Source: Rickettsiella grylli (GTDB taxonomy: Bacteria; Pseudomonadota; Gammaproteobacteria; Diplorickettsiales; Diplorickettsiaceae). From it: a stretch of DNA of 64,000 nt. The position numbers and the translations under genes are program-made. The notes beneath the pieces are model-generated. The model saw only the letters and a program-made list of their open reading frames with translations. It was not told the origin of the DNA and did no database searches. The stretch is from contig NZ_AAQJ02000001.1 in assembly GCF_000168295.1 (NCBI RefSeq), positions 1,502,412-1,566,411 on the forward strand, in the 5' to 3' direction. Shown in pieces: positions 42,535 through 51,824 of this stretch; within the stretch, counting starts at the first letter, position 1; each line of letters opens with the position of its first letter.

Positions 42535-42607
42535 TTAGAATCTCCGCTGGTTATTAATTTAACAGAAACTCTATTTCTTACTTGCGGCAGTATAGGGGAG
42601 ACTTACC

Positions 42608-42909
42608 GTATCCATACCATTCAAACGGATAATGGCCATGAATTTCAAGCCAAATTCCATTGGCATGTCGAAGATTTAAGCATGAGGCATGTTTATATTA
42701 AACCAGCCATGCCTCATCTCAATGGTAAAGTAGAGCGTTCGCATGGGATTGATAAAGAAGAGTTTTATCAAATGCTTAACTATAAAAACGACGTCGATTT
42801 AGATAAAAAAATTCGTGAATGGGAAAATTTTTATAATTACCAACGACCTCATGGTTCTTTAAAAGGTAAAACTCCTTATGAAATTCTAAAAATTAAACTT
42901 TCTTGTTAA
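42608..42909 (+). pseudogene. IS481-type integrase C-terminal fragment
   Basis: Beginning right at the end of the IS3 element, the frame encodes IHTIQTDNGHEFQAKFHWHV, MPHLNGKVERSHGIDKEEFY and NYQRPHGSLKGKTPYEILK to a stop at 42909. These are the last two catalytic regions of an rve-core transposase. The N-terminal two thirds are missing. It is not the same type as the IS481 element at 36.9-38 kb. Confidence 0.8.
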
Positions 42910-42943
42910 AATTAGGCTGTCAACCTTAGTTATTTTCTTAAGC

Positions 42944-44281
42944 TTATTTTTTAGAGATTTTTATGCAGCCATTTAAAAAACTCGAAGTGTAGCAAAAATC
43001 TTTATTTGGAAATAGAGATTGATCCCAAAGTAAGTCTGAAGCTCCTTTTGTTATTTCTAACGCAATACCTATTTCTTTATAGGCATCGATATTGTTATGA
43101 TAAAAGTTGTAGTTTACGGTATCAAACAACTGACATATTCGTGGAAATTTTTGTTTGTAATGAGAAGAATTATTCTTTATTGTATCAAATAAAATTTTTA
43201 GCTCTCGCTGATCGGTTAAAATATCTCGAGGTTCCTTGTTCATAGGTAACCCTTCTAAAATCGAAGGAAAGGATAGCGAATAGTAAAGAGGGGTATTTTT
43301 TTGAATATTAAAATAGGATGGATGCATTATAGTAGGTAAGTATTTTAGCTTATAAATATCAATAAAAATTTCCTTAAGAATTTTAGTTGGTGCAATAATT
43401 TGTTCTAAATTCGCTGAAGAAAAACCAGGTAATAAACCGACAGCTATAGCAAGCAAATGTTTTGCAGTACTTAATATATAGGGGCGAGGCTTTAAATTTC
43501 TACAACCAATAGCAGTCATAAATTCTTGCCATGTCAGTTCAAAATTGTAAAAATTACTATACCCCGGAGTTAATTGATTATGATAAGCTTTAGATAAAAA
43601 GTTAAAAAAAGGAAACCAGTTAGGGTTAGTGCAATTAACTTCTTCAAACCAGCTTTTAGTAAAAAATAACACCTGGTTATTCCATTGGTTAATATAATTC
43701 GGATGGTTACTAATAGATGTAAAAATACCCCAATGATCAGATAAAGAAATAGGAGGATCTAACTGCATATTTAGATATTTTTTAAGCCTACTATACCCGC
43801 CTTTATTAGCTATTTTAGGCACTAAAAATATGGAACGGGCGCCACTATTAATACTAAAATTTGGTTTTTCTTTATAATCGTAAATAGTTTGCATAATCTC
43901 TTGTAAGCCAAATAATTGTCCGGGCATTAATAATTTTAAAGGAATGACACGGTTTTTGTTAAAGGGACAATAAACCTCTATTGCTTTATTTAGGAGTAAA
44001 CCCAATGGAACACTGGCGTAGGAAAGTTTATCTTTTAAAGAGCTATTTACTAAACTGATAGACACATTTGTTTTTTTAACGTAACTGTATACACTAAGTT
44101 CACCATTATTTACTAAAGTAGAGCCATAGGGGTAAACTACCTTAATAAAATTTGGTTTCTTTTGAAGTTTTATTTTTTGAATACAATTAAATAATTCCAC
44201 ATTTGTTTCTTTAATAACTTTTTTTATTTCTCCCCAAGTAACTTCTGAAACTTTAAACTCATCCAAGCTTGTCTCTGGCAT
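42944..44281 (-). CDS. Protein of unknown function, 445 residues
   Basis: An intact, AT-rich gene between IS debris and the adhesin genes. The protein has no signal peptide or evident membrane helix. It contains VVYPYGSTLVNNGELSVYSYV, a proline-rich QLDPPISLSDHWG and an aromatic segment FNFELTWQEFMTAIGCRNL. The stretch HLLAIAVGLLPGFSSANLEQ is moderately hydrophobic. I recognise no family and make no functional claim. No good ribosome site precedes the ATG. The gene reads away from the adhesin pair and shares the 850-base region upstream with it. Confidence 0.65.
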   Translation of the reverse strand: MPETSLDEFKVSEVTWGEIKKVIKETNVELFNCIQKIKLQKKPNFIKVVYPYGSTLVNNGELSVYSYVKKTNVSISLVNSSLKDKLSYASVPLGLLLNKAIEVYCPFNKNRVIPLKLLMPGQLFGLQEIMQTIYDYKEKPNFSINSGARSIFLVPKIANKGGYSRLKKYLNMQLDPPISLSDHWGIFTSISNHPNYINQWNNQVLFFTKSWFEEVNCTNPNWFPFFNFLSKAYHNQLTPGYSNFYNFELTWQEFMTAIGCRNLKPRPYILSTAKHLLAIAVGLLPGFSSANLEQIIAPTKILKEIFIDIYKLKYLPTIMHPSYFNIQKNTPLYYSLSFPSILEGLPMNKEPRDILTDQRELKILFDTIKNNSSHYKQKFPRICQLFDTVNYNFYHNNIDAYKEIGIALEITKGASDLLWDQSLFPNKDFCYTSSFLNGCIKISKK

Positions 44282-44640
44282 AACTAAATTAACCCATTTA
44301 ATGAAAATTAAAAAAGAATCTATTTTTAATTATTATCTTTAGAATGTTTTAATTGTGAGAAGAGTTGTAATGACTTAGAATTTTTATTGACCGTAAATAT
44401 TGATCCACTGATCCGAAAAAGTCAATATATTAAATTTGATCTTATTAATTTAAATTATATCCTAACATATCGCGTTATAATTTCTATTACATTTTTTTAT
44501 GTAAAATTTTATAATGATTTTTTCTGTAGCATTTTTAGCTACAGAAATTACTGCTAAAAAATAGAATCCTATAGTTATGCACAAAGTTTAAATAAATTGA
44601 ATCTTAGCATACAGTAATATTTAAATGTGGAGTTAGGACG

Positions 44641-44769
44641 ATGCTTAATAAGAGAAATAGCGTTAAGTTGATTCAATCGTTTTTGATAGTGATTTTGTTT
44701 CTCATTTTTTATAATAACATAATGGAATTAAGAATAAGATGTACGATACAATTAGATTACAGCGCGTGA
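44641..44769 (+). CDS. Possible small membrane peptide, 42 residues
   Basis: ATG at 44641 follows GGAGTTAGGA and opens 42 codons with a hydrophobic core (SFLIVILFLIFYNNIM) between charged ends. The length and composition could arise by chance in AT-rich DNA. Confidence 0.25.
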   Translation: MLNKRNSVKLIQSFLIVILFLIFYNNIMELRIRCTIQLDYSA

Positions 44770-45064
44770 GAATATTACATTTTCGGTACCCAAAATGTCG
44801 TGTAATTCAACATCCATGACGTTCAACGGTGCTTTGGGTAGTGTTTGCTTTGTGTTGCTAAATTTTTTCAATTAGCATCGACCCTATTAAGTCTAAGTTT
44901 ATTTTTTCTGTAATTTTGCGGTTTATTTTATAAGCTTTCATTTTATCTCTTAATATTCCCTCAATATATTTCTCTAAGAAATTCAATAATGAATTAATCA
45001 TTAATAAATAGTTCTATTGTAATTTTTAATTGGCAACTAAATTAAAAACAGTTTTATATTTAGT

Positions 45065-45130
45065 AATCAGTTAGCCTTTGGTGGATTGATTTATCAGGAC
45101 TTTGTCCCTCTTGCTATGTAAAGGAGCTCC
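45065..45130 (+). promoter_or_regulatory. Conserved leader of adhesin gene 1 with hairpin and palindromic ribosome site
   Basis: The 68 bases before the ATG are repeated identically before gene 2 (48787-48852). They contain GGACTTTGTCC (a 4-bp hairpin) and, at the ribosome site, the perfect palindrome AGGAGCTCCT, which places the Shine-Dalgarno sequence in a self-complementary 10-mer. Translation might thus be tuned by RNA pairing; this is an inference. Confidence 0.45.
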
Positions 45131-45132
45131 TA

Positions 45133-48100
45133 ATGAAAAGTAAAGGTATAAACAAATGTTGTTTTATTACCCTTGCAATAGGATTTAGTTCAATACTTTT
45201 AAAAGCGAATGCAGAAGTTCTACCTATACCGGCTCGTTTTTCGGGAAACGTTTATGGTAGTACGAAATATGTTGTGGGTCAGGCTGATGCGATGCTGCCT
45301 TTAGTAGGAGATGCTCAGCATAACTTTTATATTGATCCTGCATTAACTTCAGGAAGTAATTGGGAAGGTCATGGAGATTTAGGGTTAGGGTATCGCTGGA
45401 TTCAAAATGGTTCAGCGATATTAGGTGGTTATCTTTTTGGTGAATATAATCGAATGGATAATAATGTGCGTATATGGACAATGAATCCAGGGATAGAAGC
45501 CTTAGGTTCTCGTTGGGATGCCCATCTTAATGGGTATTTTGTTATGGATAATCGGAGTAAAGTTGTTGGAACTGATTTAGAGTTTGTTAGATTTCGTGGC
45601 CATTCGGCAGTTTATAACCTATTTGATGTAACCCAAAATGTGGGAAATGGTGGTGATGTGAAACTGGGTTACCAACTCTTTCCTAAAACACCTTTAAAAG
45701 CTTTTGTAGGTAGTTATTTTTTTAGTCCAGCAGAAACAAAAAATATTTTAGGTGGAGCAGTGGGCTTAGAATATTGGGCGAACCGAAATGTGAAAGTTTT
45801 TGCTAGTTATACGTACGATAAGTTACGGCGTAGTGTGGGTTCTTTAGGGTTAGGGGTTGAATTGGGAGGTACGCACGTCCATCGTAGCGATCCTTCCATA
45901 GAAGAACGAATCACTGATCCATTAGAGCGTAATTTAGCTGAATTAGGGGGTTCGGCGGCGTTTCCGAGTCAAATGAAAAGAAAGCTAGTACGTACGATAG
46001 GTGATGGGGGCGATGGAGAAATTCCAGGAATTAATGCTTTTTTTAGCCAAACCGGTACGCCTAATAATGGCGGGGTGGGTTTGACCTTGGGTAATTGTAC
46101 CTATGAGAATCCTTGTGGCCCCACTGATCTAACTAACGAAGCTACGCAAACCTTATCCGGTTATCTTCCAAACACGAAGATGTACTTTTTGGGAGGGACA
46201 TACACGGCGTTAGATGTTCCTGGAGGAAGCAACCCGGTCACGATCAGGGCCGGACAAAGTCTTACTTCGTATCCAGGGACTCCGATTTCTACGCTGAGTG
46301 GAGGACTTATCATGGAAGGCAATAATAGTGTAAATAATATGAAACTTGCTCCGACGCCTAGTACCCCCATCGGCATCAGTGGTGCTCCAAACGGTAACGT
46401 ATTGATTAATGGCAGCGAGATTGGAAGTGCAGAAGCTCCATACGTGACCGGAGTAGAGCTGACAGGCAGTGCACAAACAACGTTAGACAAAAGTAAGGTT
46501 TTTGGTTCTACAGGAGTAAGATTTTCTGAGGCTACTAGCTTGATCAGTAATGCGAGTGAGATCAATGGTACTGTTTCAGGTATTGAGTCAACGGGTAGTG
46601 GACTTATTAATCTTACTAATCAAAGCTCAGTTAATGTAACAGGAGAAGATGGTTTGGTTGGAGTGAGTTCTACTGGAGAGGGCGAAGTGACTGTCAGTGG
46701 AGCAAGTTCAATTAATGTAGATGCGACGGGCAGTGCGGTTGGTTATTCAAGTGGTGGTAGCGGTGCAGTCAACTTTAGTGGAGGCAGTGCAATTAATGTG
46801 AAATCGACTGGCGGTCAAGCCATAGGAATTCATACGCTTACAAGCAGCGTTGCCCCTGTAATGTTGGATGAAACACAAATTAAGGTCGATGGCCAAACCA
46901 GTCCTATTGGGGTACTCACCGAGGGAGAAGGAAGTTACACAGCTAGAAATCCTAAAATTGAAGTGATCGGTGGTGCTTCAGCTCAAGGAGTTCTTTCCTC
47001 AGGAAGTGGTGCTATTAAAACAGAGGCAGGCACAATCACGGTAGATGGAAATGGACAAGCCGCGGCCACAGGGTTTTCAACCACGAGCACGAGTAGCGGC
47101 AACGTCGAACTCAAGGGAACAAAGATTAATGTGTCGGGGGGTGATAGAACGCGAGGACTTGACGTCGGAGGAAGTGGACCTATTGAACTAACAGGTCAAA
47201 GCTCAGTTAATGTAACAGGAGAAGATGGTTTGGTTGGAGTGAGTTCTACTGGAGAGGGCGAAGTGACTGTCAGTGGAGCAAGTTCAATTAATGTAGATGC
47301 GACGGGCAGTGCGGTTGGTTATTCAAGTGGTGGTAGCGGTGCAGTCAACTTTAGTGGAGGCAGTGCAATTAATGTGAAATCGACTGGCGGTCAAGCCATA
47401 GGAATTCATACGCTTACAAGCAGCGTTGCCCCTGTAATGTTGGATGAAACACAAATTAAGGTCGATGGCCAAACCAATCCTATTGGGGTACTCACCGAGG
47501 GAGAGGGAAGTTACACAGCTAGAAATCCTAAAATTGAAGTGATCGGTGGTACTTCAGCTCAAGGAGTTCTTTCCTCAGGAAGTGGTGCTATTAAAACAGA
47601 GGCAGGCACAATCACGGTAGATGGAAATGGACAAGCCGCGGCCACAGGGTTTTCAACCACGAGCACGAGTAGCGGCAACGTCGAACTCAAGGGAACAAAG
47701 ATTAATGTGTCGGGGGGTAATAGAACGCGAGGACTTGACGTCGGAGGAAGTGGACCTATTGAACTAACAGGTGCAGGTTCAATCACAGTAAATGCAGTTG
47801 GTTCTTCTGGAATTTTGGGAATTTCAAGAAACAGTGGATCCACTAGTGATATCACGTTGGCGGATAACTTTTCAGTGGATGCAATAGGAGGTGAAGGTAC
47901 AATAGGAATTTCTGATGAAGGAACAGGAACTTTCACACTAGGTGACGAAAATATTATAAGTGCTATGGGAGATACTAATATTACTGCATTTTCCAAAACA
48001 AGTGCTGGAGAGGTTAACATAGGCAGTAGCAAACTGATGGCAAATGCTCCAGCAGGACAAGCATTAGGGCTTTCAGCAGATGGCCCTGCTGTTATTAAAA

Positions 48101-48648
48101 TGAATGGAACACAAATACAAGTGGAAAGCGGAGGTGGGAGAGGCGCTTGGTTCAAACAAACGAGTAAGGGTGAGTTAACCAATACCATAATCACGGCGCC
48201 CAACCGAGCATTAGAGGTTCAAGATAGAAGTCAGGTTACAGTTACTGGAGGTCATTTTACTGTGGGAAATAATCGCGCAAGTGCGATTATTTCTGGTCCA
48301 GGAACTAGTACTATTAACATAAGTGGCACTAGGATTGATGTTACTGGGGCTGGTATTCCTCCTAATGCAGAACTTAATGGGATAGCCAAGAACCGGGCTG
48401 GATCTGGTGCGGTGAGAGCAAAAGATTTAATTATAAATGTGTCGAGCCCGACTACTGGCACCTCTCGGGGGGCGACTACAACTGAACGTACAAGCGGCGT
48501 GTTTACTATAGAAGGATCAAAAATCAATGTGAAGGGCGGCAATACTAGTGAGGGGCCCAGCGGCCCAGTTGTTCCACGGGGTGGCCCCATAACATCAACT
48601 AATAACACCTGTACGCTAAATGGACGATCAGTAAATTGTAACTCTTAA
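45133..48648 (+). CDS. Giant inverse-autotransporter adhesin, tandem copy 1
   Basis: The 1171-residue protein has a signal peptide (cleavage likely after ANA, residue 27). A beta-barrel domain of about 30-248 follows, of the intimin/invasin inverse-autotransporter type (NFYIDPALTSGSNWEGHGDL, LGLGYRWIQNGSAILGGYLF, VGLEYWANRNVKVFASYTYD). A glycine/aspartate linker near 290 leads to a repetitive passenger rich in Gly, Ser, Thr and Val with beta-helix-like spacing (ITLADNFSVDA, SSVNVTGEDGLVGVSS). The tail is CTLNGRSVNC. In this family the barrel sits in the outer membrane and the passenger is exported C-terminally. A 192-residue module occurs twice here (46621-47196, 47197-47772). Ligand unknown. 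Confidence 0.78.
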   Translation: MKSKGINKCCFITLAIGFSSILLKANAEVLPIPARFSGNVYGSTKYVVGQADAMLPLVGDAQHNFYIDPALTSGSNWEGHGDLGLGYRWIQNGSAILGGYLFGEYNRMDNNVRIWTMNPGIEALGSRWDAHLNGYFVMDNRSKVVGTDLEFVRFRGHSAVYNLFDVTQNVGNGGDVKLGYQLFPKTPLKAFVGSYFFSPAETKNILGGAVGLEYWANRNVKVFASYTYDKLRRSVGSLGLGVELGGTHVHRSDPSIEERITDPLERNLAELGGSAAFPSQMKRKLVRTIGDGGDGEIPGINAFFSQTGTPNNGGVGLTLGNCTYENPCGPTDLTNEATQTLSGYLPNTKMYFLGGTYTALDVPGGSNPVTIRAGQSLTSYPGTPISTLSGGLIMEGNNSVNNMKLAPTPSTPIGISGAPNGNVLINGSEIGSAEAPYVTGVELTGSAQTTLDKSKVFGSTGVRFSEATSLISNASEINGTVSGIESTGSGLINLTNQSSVNVTGEDGLVGVSSTGEGEVTVSGASSINVDATGSAVGYSSGGSGAVNFSGGSAINVKSTGGQAIGIHTLTSSVAPVMLDETQIKVDGQTSPIGVLTEGEGSYTARNPKIEVIGGASAQGVLSSGSGAIKTEAGTITVDGNGQAAATGFSTTSTSSGNVELKGTKINVSGGDRTRGLDVGGSGPIELTGQSSVNVTGEDGLVGVSSTGEGEVTVSGASSINVDATGSAVGYSSGGSGAVNFSGGSAINVKSTGGQAIGIHTLTSSVAPVMLDETQIKVDGQTNPIGVLTEGEGSYTARNPKIEVIGGTSAQGVLSSGSGAIKTEAGTITVDGNGQAAATGFSTTSTSSGNVELKGTKINVSGGNRTRGLDVGGSGPIELTGAGSITVNAVGSSGILGISRNSGSTSDITLADNFSVDAIGGEGTIGISDEGTGTFTLGDENIISAMGDTNITAFSKTSAGEVNIGSSKLMANAPAGQALGLSADGPAVIKMNGTQIQVESGGGRGAWFKQTSKGELTNTIITAPNRALEVQDRSQVTVTGGHFTVGNNRASAIISGPGTSTINISGTRIDVTGAGIPPNAELNGIAKNRAGSGAVRAKDLIINVSSPTTGTSRGATTTERTSGVFTIEGSKINVKGGNTSEGPSGPVVPRGGPITSTNNTCTLNGRSVNCNS
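46621..47772 (+). repeat. Internal tandem duplication of 576 bp in adhesin gene 1
   Basis: Two units (46621-47196 and 47197-47772) of exactly 576 bases (192 codons) are nearly identical. Unit 1 differs at a few codons: TSPIGV for TNPIGV, GGASAQG for GGTSAQG, GGDRTRG for GGNRTRG. Gene 2 has one unit, matching unit 2. The frame is kept, so copy number changes lengthen or shorten the passenger without breaking it. Confidence 0.93.
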
Positions 48649-48786
48649 GTTTAAACAGAATAGTCAGAAACAAATTTATGTTTTGCAGTCTTCTTTATAA
48701 CTAGGACAAATCAGCTAATAGTTGATAAATTTTTTCAATCATACTATTAAATAAGGCTACTATTCACTATTAATAATGTTTATAAA

Positions 48787-51700
48787 AATCAGTTAGCCTT
48801 TGGTGGATTGATTTATCAGGACTTTGTCCCTCTTGCTATGTAAAGGAGCTCCTAATGAAAAGTAAAGGTATAAACAAATGTTGTTTTATTACCCTTGCAA
48901 TAGGATTTAGTTCAATACTTTTAAAAGCGAATGCAGAAGTTCTACCTATACCGGCTCGTTTTTCGGGAAACGTTTATGGTAGTACGAAATATGTTGTGGG
49001 TCAGGCTGATGCGATGCTGCCTTTAGTAGGAGATGCTCAGCATAACTTTTATATTGATCCTGCATTAACTTCAGGAAGTAATTGGGAAGGTCATGGAGAT
49101 TTAGGGTTAGGGTATCGCTGGATTCAAAATGGTTCAGCGATATTAGGTGGTTATCTTTTTGGTGAATATAATCGAATGGATAATAATGTGCGTATATGGA
49201 CAATGAATCCAGGGATAGAAGCCTTAGGTTCTCGTTGGGATGCCCATCTTAATGGGTATTTTGTTATGGATAATCGGAGTAAAGTTGTTGGAACTGATTT
49301 AGAGTTTGTTAGATTTCGTGGCCATTCGGCAGTTTATAACCTATTTGATGTAACCCAAAATGTGGGAAATGGTGGTGATGTGAAACTGGGTTACCAACTC
49401 TTTCCTAAAACACCTTTAAAAGCTTTTGTAGGTAGTTATTTTTTTAGTCCAGCAGAAACAAAAAATATTTTAGGTGGAGCAGTGGGCTTAGAATATTGGG
49501 CGAACCGAAATGTGAAAGTTTTTGCTAGTTATACGTACGATAAGTTACGGCGTAGTGTGGGTTCTTTAGGGTTAGGGGTTGAATTGGGAGGTACGCACGT
49601 CCATCGTAGCGATCCTTCCATAGAAGAACGAATCACTGATCCATTAGAGCGTAATTTAGCTGAATTAGGGGGTTCGGCGGCGTTTCCGAGTCAAATGAAA
49701 AGAAAGCTAGTACGTACGATAGGTGATGGGGGCGATGGAGATGGAGGCGACGGTGATAATGGAGGTCCTGGTGGAGAAATTCCAGGAATTAATGCTTTTT
49801 TTAGCCAAACCGGTACGCCTAATAATGGCGGGGTGGGTTTGACCTTGGGTAATTGTACCTATGAGAATCCTTGTGGCCCCACTGATCTAACTAACGAAGC
49901 TACGCAAACCTTATCCGGTTATCTTCCAAACACGAAGATGTACTTTTTGGGAGGGACATACACGGCGTTAGATGTTCCTGGAGGAAGCAACCCGGTCACG
50001 ATCAGGGCCGGACAAAGTCTTACTTCGTATCCAGGGACTCCGATTTCTACGCTGAGTGGAGGACTTATCATGGAAGGCAATAATAGTGTAAATAATATGA
50101 AACTTGCTCCGACGCCTAGTACCCCCATCGGCATCAGTGGTGCTCCAAACGGTAACGTATTGATTAATGGCAGCGAGATTGGAAGTGCAGAAGCTCCATA
50201 CGTGACCGGAGTAGAGCTGACAGGCAGTGCACAAACAACGTTAGACAAAAGTAAGGTTTTTGGTTCTACAGGAGTAAGATTTTCTGAGGCTACTAGCTTG
50301 ATCAGTAATGCGAGTGAGATCAATGGTACTGTTTCAGGTATTGAGTCAACGGGTAGTGGACTTATTAATCTTACTAATCAAAGCTCAGTTAATGTAACAG
50401 GAGAAGATGGTTTGGTTGGAGTGAGTTCTACTGGAGAGGGCGAAGTGACTGTCAGTGGAGCAAGTTCAATTAATGTAGATGCGACGGGCAGTGCGGTTGG
50501 TTATTCAAGTGGTGGTAGCGGTGCAGTCAACTTTAGTGGAGGCAGTGCAATTAATGTGAAATCGACTGGCGGTCAAGCCATAGGAATTCATACGCTTACA
50601 AGCAGCGTTGCCCCTGTAATGTTGGATGAAACACAAATTAAGGTCGATGGCCAAACCAATCCTATTGGGGTACTCACCGAGGGAGAGGGAAGTTACACAG
50701 CTAGAAATCCTAAAATTGAAGTGATCGGTGGTACTTCAGCTCAAGGAGTTCTTTCCTCAGGAAGTGGTGCTATTAAAACAGAGGCAGGCACAATCACGGT
50801 AGATGGAAATGGACAAGCCGCGGCCACAGGGTTTTCAACCACGAGCACGAGTAGCGGCAACGTCGAACTCAAGGGAACAAAGATTAATGTGTCGGGGGGT
50901 AATAGAACGCGAGGACTTGACGTCGGAGGAAGTGGACCTATTGAACTAACAGGTGCAGGTTCAATCACAGTAAATGCAGTTGGTTCTTCTGGAATTTTGG
51001 GAATTTCAAGAAACAGTGGATCCACTAGTGATATCACGTTGGCGGATAACTTTTCAGTGGATGCAATAGGAGGTGAAGGTACAATAGGAATTTCTGATGA
51101 AGGAACAGGAACTTTCACACTAGGTGACGAAAATATTATAAGTGCTATGGGAGATACTAATATTACTGCATTTTCCAAAACAAGTGCTGGAGAGGTTAAC
51201 ATAGGCAGTAGCAAACTGATGGCAAATGCTCCAGCAGGACAAGCATTAGGGCTTTCAGCAGATGGCCCTGCTGTTATTAAAATGAATGGAACACAAATAC
51301 AAGTGGAAAGCGGAGGTGGGAGAGGCGCTTGGTTCAAACAAACGAGTAAGGGTGAGTTAACCAATACCATAATCACGGCGCCCAACCGAGCATTAGAGGT
51401 TCAAGATAGAAGTCAGGTTACAGTTACTGGAGGTCATTTTACTGTGGGAAATAATCGCGCAAGTGCGATTATTTCTGGTCCAGGAACTAGTACTATTAAC
51501 ATAAGTGGCACTAGGATTGATGTTACTGGGCCTGGTATTCCTCCTAATGCAGAACTTAATGGGATAGCCAAGAACCGGGCTGGATCTGGTGCGGTGAGAG
51601 CAAAAGATTTAATTATAAATGTGTCGAGCCCGACTACTGGCACCTCTCGGGGGGCGACTACAACTGAACGTACAAGCGGCGTGTTTACTATAGAAGGATC

Positions 51701-51824
51701 AAAAATCAATGTGAAGGGCGGCAATACTACTAGTGAGGGGCGCAGCGGCCCAGTTGTTCCACGGGGTGGCCCCATAACATCAACTAATAACACCTGTACG
51801 CTAAATGGACGATCAGTAAATTGT
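48787..51824 (+). repeat. Second unit of the adhesin tandem duplication (first unit 45065-48639)
   Basis: Sequence identity starts at AATCAGTTAGCC (45065/48787) and ends at GTAAATTGT (48639/51824). Outside these points the flanks differ. The near-absence of silent changes between the copies points to a recent duplication or ongoing gene conversion. Confidence 0.92.

Larger units (their letters stand above)
40412..42607 (-). mobile_element. IS3-family element of a second type, interrupted by IS3 element B
   Basis: The upstream end GGTAAGTCTCCCC (reading inward from 42607) is matched at the other side by GGTAAGTCTCCC at 40412-40423. Its orfA and the first 203 codons of orfB occupy 41625-42534. 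The remaining C-terminal part of orfB is gone and IS3 element B sits in its place, leaving only the distal 12 bases. No target duplication is visible at the nesting point, so a deletion accompanied or followed the insertion. Confidence 0.65.
44282..45132. other. 850-base intergenic region upstream of the adhesin pair
   Basis: Very AT-rich. Apart from the small frame at 44641-44769 and the repeated leader from 45065, I see no gene, RNA or clear promoter consensus. Confidence 0.4.

Noticed and set aside
45224..45481. Reverse-strand 85-codon frame in both adhesin barrels
   Set aside because: Identical in both copies only because the DNA is duplicated; no start signal or recognisable protein.
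46621..47772. Repeats considered as a CRISPR-like or satellite array
   Set aside because: Only two long units, coding and in frame; no short regular repeats with unique spacers.
47559..48203. Long reverse-strand open frame in adhesin gene 1 (and the same at 50741-51385)
   Set aside because: Proline/valine/serine-rich mirror of the Gly/Ser/Thr repeats; it arises from the codon pattern of the real gene on the other strand and has no ribosome site.
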